Source: Cohnella sp. GbtcB17 (GTDB lineage Bacteria > Bacillota > Bacilli > Paenibacillales > Paenibacillaceae). From it: DNA of 64,000 nucleotides. The stretch lies in assembly GCF_019091135.1 (NCBI RefSeq), contig NZ_JAGXJW010000024.1, positions 45,599 to 109,598 on the forward strand. Reading direction: 5' to 3'. A program made the translations under genes and the position numbers. Positions 51,980-63,770 of the stretch are shown in pieces; the first letter of the stretch is position 1; each line of letters opens with the position of its first letter. The notes under the pieces are model-generated. The model did no database searches, was not told where the DNA came from, and saw only the letters and a list, made by a program, of their open reading frames with translations.

Positions 51980-52162
51980 GTGGAGAAGAAAAAGCCCTAT
52001 CGAATAAATCTGATTCATAAAGGCACGGATCCCCAAGCCGTTATAAATAAATTGGTAAAAGCCGAATGGTCGAAAATACTGGATAAAAACGGAATGATTG
52101 CTCACAATTTAGACGAGGTTCTGAACAAACACACTTCGGGGGAAATGTGTAATGATCACTAA
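51980..52162 (+). CDS. 60-residue candidate directionality factor, copy 2
   Basis: Identical to the copy 1 protein: same GTG start, same overlap with the recombinase gene, and no known family. Confidence 0.6.
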   Translation: MEKKKPYRINLIHKGTDPQAVINKLVKAEWSKILDKNGMIAHNLDEVLNKHTSGEMCNDH

Positions 52163-53720
52163 AGGCGTAAGAGGATACGTTCGTGTTTCTACTATGAAAG
52201 ACTCGCAGAAGGACAGTCCCGAACACCAAGAAGCATTTATACGTGAACGGTCCGCAACTTTGGGCATGGAAATTGAACAAATTTACGAAGACCGCGATTC
52301 GGCTACAAGCATTGTAGCGCGTGACGATGTTCAAAGGATGATCGCGGATGCGAAGAGGGGCGACGTTCGCACCCTCTTTTTTACGTCACTCTCTCGCTTT
52401 AGCCGGGATGCGCTGGATGCAATATCGCTAAAGCGAATCCTCGTCAATGCGCTTAAAGTGCGCGTGATCTCGATTGAGGACGGATACGACTCGGGAGTAA
52501 AGGACGATGAGCTGCTGTTCGGCATTAAGTCGGTGGTCAACCAAAACACAAGCGGCGACATCAGCACGTCGTCGCGCCGCGGTATCCGTCAATCGGCCGC
52601 CAAGGGCAACTATATCGGCTCCATACCTCCGTATGGATATAAAAAGGTTGTCCGGGATGGAAGGAAAACGCTAGATGTTGTTCCCGAGCAGGCCGAGATC
52701 GTCAGGATGATTTACGACCTGTACGTCAATCGTGGCATGGGCGAGAAATCGATCGTCAATTATATAAATGGTGAAGATGGCGGGCGCCTCCCTATCCCTT
52801 CCTATAAAGGCGGCTTGTGGGGGCTCACGGCTGTACAACGTATTCTTCAAAATGAAAACTACACAGGCTTCAACGTTTTCGGCCGGCACACCGTCGAAGT
52901 CACTTACAACGATCTGGCCGATCTTATGGACCGAGGCAAGAAGCTCGTCCAGAAGCCAAAGTCGGAGTGGGAGAAGACCGATTTCCAGACGCACGAAGCG
53001 ATCATTTCGCCTGAGCTGTTCAAGGAAGCGCAAGACATCCGATTAATCCGAGGGGGAGGAGCCCGCGGTGGCCGGCGGTCCTTCGTGAATGTATTCGCTA
53101 AGATGATCTTTTGCGCCGAATGCGGCTCAGCCATGGTCACGATGGCGAGCAAAACAAACAACAAATCCGGAACCGAATACAGATACCTTATGTGCTCCAG
53201 GCGTCGCCGCGTCGGCGCCAAAGGTTGCAGCAACGACAAATGGCTTCCGTATTTCGACTTCCGCGATGATTTAATGAAGATGATTTTGGAAGAGGTTCGG
53301 GCACGTCTAAAAGTGTACGAGCAGGATCCGGAAGCTCTGTCGATCGGGCTGGCAGGCAAGGATATGGAGAAAGAGAAAAAGAAGCTTGAGAAGCGCATTG
53401 AAGACAACCGTAGGCTCTTATTCGAGATCCGCCGGCAGAACATGCTCGGGGAGATAGATACCGGCCAGTACGAATTCGAAAAGGTGCAGTACGAGAAAGA
53501 GATCGAGGAAGACGGGAAACGTCTCGACATCATAAATGCCCATCAACAACAAGAAGCGAACATAGAGAAGACGCACAAGCAGATGAAGCAGAGTCTCACC
53601 GATCTGACGAAAATGAAAAATTACGACGACATTGAAATGACCCGACTCCTGTTGACTCGCCTTATACAGCAAATCACGGTTAATAAAGCCGGGGAAGTCG
53701 ATGTCATTACGAATCTATAA
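52152..53720 (+). CDS. Large serine recombinase (SpoIVCA/SprA-like), copy 2
   Basis: Identical 522-residue recombinase with intact catalytic Ser13 and zinc ribbon. Two intact genes double the dosage while the dimer is present. The stop lies 80 bp before the right end of the element. Confidence 0.92.
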   Translation: MITKGVRGYVRVSTMKDSQKDSPEHQEAFIRERSATLGMEIEQIYEDRDSATSIVARDDVQRMIADAKRGDVRTLFFTSLSRFSRDALDAISLKRILVNALKVRVISIEDGYDSGVKDDELLFGIKSVVNQNTSGDISTSSRRGIRQSAAKGNYIGSIPPYGYKKVVRDGRKTLDVVPEQAEIVRMIYDLYVNRGMGEKSIVNYINGEDGGRLPIPSYKGGLWGLTAVQRILQNENYTGFNVFGRHTVEVTYNDLADLMDRGKKLVQKPKSEWEKTDFQTHEAIISPELFKEAQDIRLIRGGGARGGRRSFVNVFAKMIFCAECGSAMVTMASKTNNKSGTEYRYLMCSRRRRVGAKGCSNDKWLPYFDFRDDLMKMILEEVRARLKVYEQDPEALSIGLAGKDMEKEKKKLEKRIEDNRRLLFEIRRQNMLGEIDTGQYEFEKVQYEKEIEEDGKRLDIINAHQQQEANIEKTHKQMKQSLTDLTKMKNYDDIEMTRLLLTRLIQQITVNKAGEVDVITNL

Positions 53721-53800
53721 TTGAACAGCAGCAGCGACGGGTAGAGAGTCCTGGACAGTTTTCAATCTCTTTATTTATGTGTACTTGAAAACACACTACA

Positions 53801-53881
53801 AACGTCATGCAAAAGCTGAACGTCAAAGGTCGTTCACAAGCGGTCGTTGAGCTGATTAAGCTCGGGGAGTTAAAAATCTGA
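53801..53881 (+). pseudogene. gerE: gerE, 3' part, right flank of the element
   Basis: From the AA core the frame reads NVMQKLNVKGRSQAVVELIK, LGELKI and TGA (53879-53881). These are codons 49-74 of GerE, corresponding to the last helices of the helix-turn-helix and dimer contact. No start codon or ribosome site precedes it, so it is silent until joined to 47925-48068. A terminator follows immediately. Reconstituted protein: 74 residues, with codon 49 AAC. Confidence 0.93.
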
Positions 53882-54082
53882 CCGGAGCGATCCGGCGCAG
53901 ACCGGCCTTCTTTTCACCGCATCCATGCGGCGGAAAAGGAGGTTTTTGGCGTTCGGCTTATTTTGAACAAACGCCGACAGGCGCTGCTATCGTTACTTTT
54001 TTGAGAAGAGGGGACGCTTGACCAATCGTTGCGGACCGGACGCTCATAAGCTATGGCGTGCGACCGAACGGGAGGGATACGG
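53882..54082. other. Short interval after gerE
   Basis: Contains the gerE terminator and the leader of the glycosyltransferase gene; nothing else is visible. Confidence 0.4.
53910..53946 (+). terminator. Intrinsic terminator of gerE
   Basis: CTTTTC-ACCGCAT pairs with ATGCGG-CGGAAAAG around CC, then GAGGTTTTT, 29 bases after the gerE stop. Confidence 0.8.
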
Positions 54083-55156
54083 ATGCGCGTATTATTTTCT
54101 TACCTGCTGCCGAGCGGCGGGATGGAGACGCTTAATCGTCTGCGGGCGGAGGCGCTGATCCGTCACGGCGTCGACTGCCGCTTGCATTACCAGCTGCCCG
54201 GGGCGGGCCTTCAGAATAATACGAGCGGCGTGCCGATCTATGTTACGAACGAGGACGACGGAATGAGGCAGCTGCTGCAGGAGGGACAGTTCGACGCGGT
54301 GGTCGTCTCGAACGATTTCTTCGGACTGGAGCGGATGCGCAGGCTCGGCTTCGCCGGAACGATGCTGTTCGAGGCCCAAGGACTCGGAACGCGGCAGCAG
54401 GCGGTAGAGGCGCTGCTTGGCGGGGCGACCTGGTTGCGCGCCTATGCCAACGGACTCGTCTATCCGCAAACCTCGCATCTGATCGAGCTGTTCGGGGGCA
54501 TGTTCAGCGACATACCGCAGTTTTGTTTCGACAATCCGCTCGATGTCGAGCGATTCGGCTATCACCCCGTTCCGATCCATTCGAGCCCGATCGTCGGCTG
54601 GGTCGGCCGCATCGAGCCGAATAAAAACTGGCGTGCTTATCTGCAGATCGGCGCGGAACTTAGACGCCGCGGTCACGACGTGCATCTGTGGACGTTCGAA
54701 GATGCCACGCTGAATCAACCGGAGGAGCAGGCGGCCTTCGAGCGAATGGCTTCGTTATCCGGCCTTGCCCCCGTCATCAGGAGACATTCGAACGTCCCGA
54801 ACCTCGTCATGTCGGATTATTATTCGATCATCGGAGATTCCGGCGGCTTGCTCGCGTCGACGTCCATATTGGAAGGCTTCGGTTATGCGGTAGGCGAAGC
54901 GATGCTGTGCCGGTGCCCGGTCGTTGCGGCCGACTCGGACGGCGTTCGGACGTTCATCGAGCACAGCCTGACGGGACTGCTGTATGCGCAGGAGTCGCTT
55001 GGCGTGGCCGCTGATCTCGCCGAGGCGCTGCTGCTCGACGCGGGCTTTAGAGAGCGGATCAGGTCCGACGGCAGGCAGCGCGCGCTTGCGCGCTTCGCTC
55101 CCGGGCTGTATGTCGCAAATTTTGTTCAAATGATGCGGGGATTCGGCTTAAGCTGA
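54083..55156 (+). CDS. Glycosyltransferase family 4 (GT-B) protein
   Basis: 357 residues. The N-terminal start is RVLFSYLLPSGGMETLNRLR. The second Rossmann domain begins GWVGRIEPNKNWRAYLQIGA, and the donor-site region is LLASTSILEGFGYAVGEAML, with the E(x)7E arrangement EGFGYAVGE. It should transfer a nucleotide-activated sugar, perhaps onto a wall, spore-coat or exopolysaccharide glycan. ATG 54083 behind GGGAGGGATACGG matches the family start better than 54053. It lies 200 bp after gerE, with the gerE terminator between. Confidence 0.88.
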   Translation: MRVLFSYLLPSGGMETLNRLRAEALIRHGVDCRLHYQLPGAGLQNNTSGVPIYVTNEDDGMRQLLQEGQFDAVVVSNDFFGLERMRRLGFAGTMLFEAQGLGTRQQAVEALLGGATWLRAYANGLVYPQTSHLIELFGGMFSDIPQFCFDNPLDVERFGYHPVPIHSSPIVGWVGRIEPNKNWRAYLQIGAELRRRGHDVHLWTFEDATLNQPEEQAAFERMASLSGLAPVIRRHSNVPNLVMSDYYSIIGDSGGLLASTSILEGFGYAVGEAMLCRCPVVAADSDGVRTFIEHSLTGLLYAQESLGVAADLAEALLLDAGFRERIRSDGRQRALARFAPGLYVANFVQMMRGFGLS

Positions 55157-55264
55157 GTCACTCGCATTTTTTCTGTTTTCGGAGGGAATCGGGCGACTCG
55201 CGTCGAAAAAGGGAACCAGCGCTTTTTAAGCGGAACGTTTGAATGGTCGGGGAGGTTGATGAAA

Positions 55265-55852
55265 ATGAGCCGGGATCGATTTTCCGCGAACCCGCGGCTG
55301 CTGCTGGCGCTTGTGCGCAATCCGTCGGCGGCGCTTGCGCTGCGCGGCGCCGAAGACCTGCCGCTCGGCTTGATCGGGGCGGCCGCGTCGGTCGCCGGAT
55401 TTTATATTTGGGTGCTCGCGGTTCAGAACCGGGTCGAGCATGCGATGTCGTTTTTTTCCGTTCTCTTCGTGAGCCGACTGTTCAGCGCAGGGCTGGCGCT
55501 CAAGCTGCTGCTGCTCGGCCTGTTGTCGCTGCTTGCCTTGACGGCATCTCTGTCTGCCGTAGGCAACCGTCTGGGCCGGCGCAAGCGCGCCTGGATCGAG
55601 ATCGTCACTTATCAAGGGAGCTCGCAGCTTCTGTTCGGGGCGGGCTATCTCGTCTCGGCGCTCGCGGCGTTTCTGTCGGTCAGGCTGTCGCTGGCGTTGA
55701 CGGGCGGGCTGCTGCTGCTCAGCCTGCTCGTTCTGGTCATTCACGCGCTGGAGCTGCACGAGGTGGAGCGCAAGGACAGCTTCGCGGCGGTGCTGCTGTC
55801 CATAGCCGGGTATGTCGTCCTTTTTTCGATAGGCTGGCTGCTGCTGTTCTAG
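55265..55852 (+). CDS. Integral membrane protein, unknown
   Basis: 195 residues with five or six hydrophobic segments (AASVAGFYIWVLAV, LLLLGLLSLLALTASL, LLFGAGYLVSALAAFL, LALTGGLLLLSLLVLVIHAL, VLLSIAGYVVLFSIGWLLL), and a basic N terminus (SRDRFSANPRLLLALVRNPS). This recalls Yip1-type membrane proteins, but no motif proves it. ATG 55265 is nine bases behind GGGGAGG and preferred to ATG 55259 and TTG 55256. The next gene is convergent. Confidence 0.65.
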   Translation: MSRDRFSANPRLLLALVRNPSAALALRGAEDLPLGLIGAAASVAGFYIWVLAVQNRVEHAMSFFSVLFVSRLFSAGLALKLLLLGLLSLLALTASLSAVGNRLGRRKRAWIEIVTYQGSSQLLFGAGYLVSALAAFLSVRLSLALTGGLLLLSLLVLVIHALELHEVERKDSFAAVLLSIAGYVVLFSIGWLLLF

Positions 55853-55901
55853 CCGATTCGCCGCGCGAGGGCGCGGCCGGAAGCCGCGAGGATCTAGCCG
55901 C

Positions 55902-57251
55902 TCAGGACAACTGGGCGGCTTTTTGCGGCAGCCGGACCTGGAACACGGTGCCGCGCTTCTCGTCCGAATGGACCGTCAGCGTACCGTCATAGTGGGCGAC
56001 GCGCTCGCGGACGATCGGCAGTCCGAGCCCCCGGTCGACTCCCGGCTTGGTCGAAAATCCGGGCTCGAACAGACGCGCCCGCGCCGCCTCGCTGATGGGC
56101 GGTCCGGGATTGGACACGGTCAACTCCAGATAGCCGTCGGACAGCCGGAAGGACGCGCGCACCCGGCGCTCGCCGGCCGGCAGTTTGACGACTTCGTCGA
56201 AGGCGTTGTCGATCAGATTGCCCGCGATTTTCACGATATCGATGACCTTGACGGGCGATCGCGGGTTCCAGGGGCCAGCGAAGTCGCTGTCGAAGTCGAT
56301 TCCCAGGCTCAGCGCGACGGCCGTCTTCGCCTTCAGCAGCGCGCCTACCGCGGGAATGTCGTGCTGAACGATATCGCCGACCTCGTGCGTTTCTTTGACG
56401 ACGTCCGACATGTAGGCCTTGAGCTCCGAGAGCTTGCCGAGCTGCAGCATCGTATGCATGACCTGGATATGATTGAGGTAATCGTGCCGCTGACCCCGAA
56501 TCGATGTGAACATACCGCTGATCTGGTCGATATAGTGCTCCTGGGTGGACAGCACCGTGTCCTGCCGCGTACGGTCGATGAGCCAGATCACGAAGTACAA
56601 GGTGGGCAGCGAGAGCAGCACCGTCGCGTAGAACAGGTAGTCGAAAAAGGCGTATCGCTCGTATTCGCCGGGAATGGCGCGGCCCAGCAGGACGCCGCTG
56701 CCCGCAAAAAGCTGGAGCAAAAGGCAGACGAGCACGCGAACGAGTCCGTTGCGGCGAATGTAACCGCCGGCCGCGCGCAGGCTGTCGAACCAGCGGACGG
56801 CCCGGGGGCCGACGAAGGCAGCGACGAACCATTGAATGAGCAGCACCGGATACAGGCACGACGCGAATGCCGGGAAGTCATCCAGTATGCGCGCCTTGTC
56901 GGCATCGCCGTACACGGCTCCGTACAAATAGTATACGGCCAGATCGTTCAGGGAACTGATGACGTAGGACAGCAGCAGGATCATCAGTTTCTTTTTCGCA
57001 CCGACGTCCTTGAACAAGAGGAACAGCATGAGCGTCGTGCTCGCGACGGAATTCAGCACATGCATGGGTGTTGGAACGAGGTGGAAAAACAGGTCCGTAA
57101 AGACGGAATTGACGACGGCGAGCGCGCCGATTCGCAGCCAGCGTCGGGCCGGCTGCAAGCCGAGCGCGGCAAGCGTCAGCCATATAACGGTAAAGGTCTG
57201 CGGAATGGAGATAAGCAGGTCCTGCCGGAGGAATGAAACGAAATCTTGCAT
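55902..57251 (-). CDS. Orphan sensor histidine kinase (GHKL, Spo0B-like dimer domain)
   Basis: 449 residues. Six or seven hydrophobic helices (about 12-240) form a multi-pass sensor. The kinase part starts with IRGQRHDYLNHIQVMHTMLQ, where the phosphoacceptor His lies in RHDYLNH, as in NatK/CitA/AgrC-like kinases. The ATPase domain has the N-box IAGNLIDNAFDEV, VSNPGPPIS and GLGLPIVRERV. The start is preceded by AAAGGAGAA. No response regulator gene is adjacent, so its partner is elsewhere. The signal is unknown; multi-pass 7TM-type kinases often sense peptides or lipid-soluble signals. Confidence 0.87.
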   Translation of the reverse strand: MQDFVSFLRQDLLISIPQTFTVIWLTLAALGLQPARRWLRIGALAVVNSVFTDLFFHLVPTPMHVLNSVASTTLMLFLLFKDVGAKKKLMILLLSYVISSLNDLAVYYLYGAVYGDADKARILDDFPAFASCLYPVLLIQWFVAAFVGPRAVRWFDSLRAAGGYIRRNGLVRVLVCLLLQLFAGSGVLLGRAIPGEYERYAFFDYLFYATVLLSLPTLYFVIWLIDRTRQDTVLSTQEHYIDQISGMFTSIRGQRHDYLNHIQVMHTMLQLGKLSELKAYMSDVVKETHEVGDIVQHDIPAVGALLKAKTAVALSLGIDFDSDFAGPWNPRSPVKVIDIVKIAGNLIDNAFDEVVKLPAGERRVRASFRLSDGYLELTVSNPGPPISEAARARLFEPGFSTKPGVDRGLGLPIVRERVAHYDGTLTVHSDEKRGTVFQVRLPQKAAQLS

Positions 57252-57401
57252 GAACGGTAGTTCTCCTTTTGGCGCTTGGCTCGACTAGGCTGCGGTCGCT
57301 GTGCTACATTGAGGGCGAAGGCAGTGTATGTATATACTTTAAATCGTTTTCCTGTTTTTGCCCACTGCATTCGATACGATTGGAAAAGAGAGGCGTCGGA
57401 A

Positions 57402-58748
57402 ATGGCGGGCAACGATCATGCCGGAGAAGAGTTAACGAAGCACGAGCAGCTGCTCGAATACATAAGGGATCTGCCGATCGGCACGCGCATCTCGGTGCGG
57501 CAAATGGCGAAGGACAGGGATGTGTCCGAAGGAACGGCCTACCGCGCGCTTAAAGAAGCGGGGCTGGCGGGCTATGTCAGCACGAAGGAGCGGATCGGGA
57601 CGGTCCGGGTCGGCCGGAAGCGGCGCAGTCATCCCGAGCAGCTCACGTTCGCCGAGGTGCTCGAGATCGTCCAGGGCAGCCTGCTCGGTGGCGGGGAGGG
57701 GCTCGACAAGACGCTGCACAAGCTCGTCATCGGCGCGATGGAGCTGGACGAGATGACGGGCTATATCGACGCGGGCAGCCTGCTCATCGTCGGCAATCGC
57801 GAAGGCGCGCACCGCATCGCGCTCGCCCATGGGGCGGGCGTGCTCGTCACCGGCGGATTCGGGACGAGCGAGGACGTGAAGGAGCTGGCGGACGACCGCC
57901 AGCTCCCCATTCTGACCTGCAAGCACGACACGTTTACGGTGGCCTCGATGATCAATCGGGCCATGTACGACCGGCTCATTAAGCGGAAAATCATGATGAT
58001 CGCGGATCTTGTCGAGCCGACGGCCAAGGTCGGCTCGCTCAAGCAGTCCGCGACCGTGGCCGACTTCCTGAAGACGAGCGCCGAGACCGGCTACTCGCGC
58101 TTCCCGGTCGTCGACGAGTGGAATCGCGTCGTCGGCATGGTGACGTCCAAGGACGTCGTCGGCCGCCCGCCGGACCAATCGGTGGACAAGCTCATGACGC
58201 GCAGGCCGATGACGGTCACGATGAACACGCCGATCGCGTCGGCCGCGCACCGGATGGTGACCGAGGGCATCGAGCTGCTGCCCGTCGTCGACCGCCAGCG
58301 CAAGCTCGCGGGCGCCGTCAGCCGGGCCGAGCTGCTGCGGGCGATGCAGTTCGCCAACCGCCCCGAGCAGCTCGGCGAGACGTTCGATGCGCTCGTATGG
58401 GCGGGTTTTTCGGAGGAACGGGACGCGGAAGGGCGTCAGTCGTTCACCGGCCTCGTGACCCCTCAGATGTCGGGGGCGCTCGGCACGCTGTCGGAGGGCG
58501 TGCTGACGATGCTTATGCAGCAGGCGGTCGCCAGAATGGCTGCCGATCTCGGCCGTCACGAGCATATCGTCGAAAATATGACGGTCTACTATTTGCGGAC
58601 GATTCCGATCGACGCGCAGCTTGCGATCCGGCCGCATCTCATTGAGGCGAGCCGGCGCCATCTCAAGCTGGAGGTCACCGCCGCGCTCGCGGACGGGGAG
58701 GTCATGGCCAAGGCGATGATCACTGCGCAGACGATCGACGCTTCGTAA
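57402..58748 (+). CDS. ytoI: YtoI-family CBS/DRTGG regulatory protein
   Basis: 448 residues. The N-terminal winged helix is GntR-like (IGTRISVRQMAKDRDVSEGT, YRALKEAGLAG). A DRTGG domain follows (about 90-195; EMTGYIDAGSLLIVGNREG). Two CBS domains lie at about 200-315 (SRFPVVDEWNRVVGMVTSKD; IELLPVVDRQRKLAGAVSRA). The C-terminal hotdog-type domain has VYYLRTIPIDAQLAIRPHLI. That is the YtoI domain order. Adenylyl ligands are likely sensed by the CBS pair (family knowledge). ATG 57402 with AAGAGAGGCG is chosen; the frame also opens at 57276. Synteny with ytpI, ytrI, ytrH and dnaE supports the name. The 3' end overlaps ytpI. Confidence 0.9.
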   Translation: MAGNDHAGEELTKHEQLLEYIRDLPIGTRISVRQMAKDRDVSEGTAYRALKEAGLAGYVSTKERIGTVRVGRKRRSHPEQLTFAEVLEIVQGSLLGGGEGLDKTLHKLVIGAMELDEMTGYIDAGSLLIVGNREGAHRIALAHGAGVLVTGGFGTSEDVKELADDRQLPILTCKHDTFTVASMINRAMYDRLIKRKIMMIADLVEPTAKVGSLKQSATVADFLKTSAETGYSRFPVVDEWNRVVGMVTSKDVVGRPPDQSVDKLMTRRPMTVTMNTPIASAAHRMVTEGIELLPVVDRQRKLAGAVSRAELLRAMQFANRPEQLGETFDALVWAGFSEERDAEGRQSFTGLVTPQMSGALGTLSEGVLTMLMQQAVARMAADLGRHEHIVENMTVYYLRTIPIDAQLAIRPHLIEASRRHLKLEVTAALADGEVMAKAMITAQTIDAS

Positions 58749-59034
58749 AAAAGGCGTGATTGCGCATGCCCGCGAACAGGTTGAAGAGGCCGAGCACGAG
58801 GAAGACCGCGCCGACGATGACGCGGAGCGTCGAGCCGCTGTAGACGAACATCTGCAGCAGCGCCAGCGCGATCAGCATAATGCCGAGGCATATGTTCATC
58901 CGTGCGGCCATCAGACCGCGCTGCGTCGGATCGGCGCTGCGACGCGAACGGAAGCTGAAGCCGACGGACAGAATCAGCGTGACGAGGATCGCGATGCCGA
59001 AGATCCAGGACAGGATCGCTTCGAGATTGGACAA
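58720..59034 (-). CDS. ytpI: YtpI-family membrane protein
   Basis: 104 residues with three helices (about 8-26, 45-64, 72-90; AILSWIFGIAILVTLILSVG, IGAV-type third helix VIVGAVFLVLGLFNLFAGMR). It corresponds to the small YtpI protein next to ytoI in Bacillus. It is convergent with ytoI and overlaps its last 29 bp, so the two 3' ends share coding sequence. Function unknown. Confidence 0.85.
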   Translation of the reverse strand: MSNLEAILSWIFGIAILVTLILSVGFSFRSRRSADPTQRGLMAARMNICLGIMLIALALLQMFVYSGSTLRVIVGAVFLVLGLFNLFAGMRNHAFFTKRRSSAQ

Positions 59035-59109
59035 AGGGGGGCAGCTCCTTATGTAGCGAATTGTTCCTCATTGTACCATATTCGCCGCGCCGAATGAATG
59101 CGCCTGCGC

Positions 59110-59610
59110 TCAGCGTCTGAGCAGCGGCGCGGCTTCCGCCCATATCGTCAGCCGGCCGTCGGCCGCCAGCGCCGTGCGGATATGCACGGTATAATCTTTC
59201 TTTTCGATATCCGGATAGACGGCGCCGTCCAGCAGGCTGCGGGCGAGCGCCGCGTCGGAGCCGATATCGTAGATTTTCCTCCCGATGAAGCTGCGCTTCA
59301 GGCTCGTCATGAGCCGTTCCTTGAGCGCGCTCTCCGTGACGGCGTCGAGCGGCTCCCGGCCGGGCGCTTCGTTCACGTACAGCACGATGCTCGAGATGAC
59401 CGTCTCGCCCGCGTTCGGCTTTTCTTTTTGCCTCGCCTGCTGCTCGGCCAGCTCCGCCTGCTCCTTGAGCTCGTAGTTGTGCAGGACGATCCGGTTCGTC
59501 TGGTCGAGCACGAGCGCGCTGTAAACCGCCGCGCCCACGATCATCCCGCACAGGAAAAAAGCGGCCGCCTGCATGCCCCGTCCGTACCTCGAAAACGCGG
59601 GTACCCTCAT
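59110..59610 (-). CDS. ytrI: Sporulation membrane protein YtrI
   Basis: 166 residues with one membrane helix near the N terminus (MQAAAFFLCGMIVGAAVYSA), then a coiled coil (NYELKEQAELAEQQARQKEK) and a mixed alpha/beta domain. The start MRVPAFSRYGRG matches Bacillus YtrI, a mother-cell protein expressed early in sporulation. It begins four bases after the ytrH stop, so the two form a two-gene unit under the sigma-E-like promoter upstream of ytrH. Confidence 0.85.
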   Translation of the reverse strand: MRVPAFSRYGRGMQAAAFFLCGMIVGAAVYSALVLDQTNRIVLHNYELKEQAELAEQQARQKEKPNAGETVISSIVLYVNEAPGREPLDAVTESALKERLMTSLKRSFIGRKIYDIGSDAALARSLLDGAVYPDIEKKDYTVHIRTALAADGRLTIWAEAAPLLRR

Positions 59611-59614
59611 TTTC

Positions 59615-59941
59615 TCACCCCGGATTTCTGCACAACCACTGCACCAGCTCGGTCGCCAGGTGCGCGCCGAGAAACGCGCAGACGATATAGCCGATCTGCT
59701 GAACGGCCGGCGACAAGTACCCCTCCATCACGTTCGCTTCGATGACGCGGATCGGATCGATCGAGCCTCCGACGGCGACGACGACCGCCCAGATCTTGAT
59801 GCGGCTCGCGATCTCCAGCACCGTCTCGGCCGGCGGACGCCAGAGGAACAGCGCCGCCATGCCGGCCAGCATCGCTCCGCCGAGCACCACGCCGAAGGCG
59901 ATACAGAAATCGAGCACCGCATGCGCGTAGACGCGGTTCAT
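59615..59941 (-). CDS. ytrH: Sporulation membrane protein YtrH
   Basis: 108 residues with three hydrophobic helices (AVLDFCIAFGVVLGGAMLAG; IWAVVVAVGGSID; IGYIVCAFLGAHLATELVQW), close to Bacillus YtrH. ATG 59947 overlaps AGGAGGGG; ATG 59941 is eight bases away and preferred. It is required with YtrI for efficient sporulation in Bacillus (established knowledge). The candidate sigma-E promoter lies 22 bp upstream. Confidence 0.87.
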   Translation of the reverse strand: MNRVYAHAVLDFCIAFGVVLGGAMLAGMAALFLWRPPAETVLEIASRIKIWAVVVAVGGSIDPIRVIEANVMEGYLSPAVQQIGYIVCAFLGAHLATELVQWLCRNPG

Positions 59942-59962
59942 GTCCATCCCCTCCTATACTTA

Positions 59963-59992
59963 TATGTATGGGACGTGCCCGCGCCGATATGA
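59963..59992 (-). promoter_or_regulatory. Sigma-E-like promoter of ytrH-ytrI
   Basis: The minus strand has TCATATC (59992-59986), 15 bp, CATACATA (59970-59963), against sigma-E KMATATT-N(13-15)-CATACAnT: one mismatch in each element. It points at ytrH, and sporulation-specific expression is expected. It overlaps the dnaE leader. Confidence 0.6.
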
Positions 59993-60041
59993 TACAATTC
60001 GATTAATGGGAACAAAAACGGGAACACGGGGAGGCATGGCG

Positions 60042-63770
<3,729 letters not shown>

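Larger units (their letters stand above)
50935..53800 (+). mobile_element. gerE intervening element, copy 2 (2866 bp)
   Basis: Direct tandem repeat of copy 1: every feature is shifted by exactly 2866 bp, and the encoded proteins are identical in both copies. I found no nucleotide difference in the stretches I compared. It ends at the AA core of gerE codon 49. Recent duplication, a circular-dimer integration or a repeat artefact could each explain it. Confidence 0.9.

Noticed and set aside
48069..53800. Transposon or insertion sequence
   Set aside because: No terminal inverted repeats, no target-site duplication, no DDE transposase; the termini are recombinase att sites with a 2-bp core.
59940..60041. 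Upstream dnaE start giving 1276 residues
   Set aside because: The added 34 residues overlap the sigma-E-like promoter of ytrH and are unconserved; ATG 60042 has GGGGAGG at seven bases.
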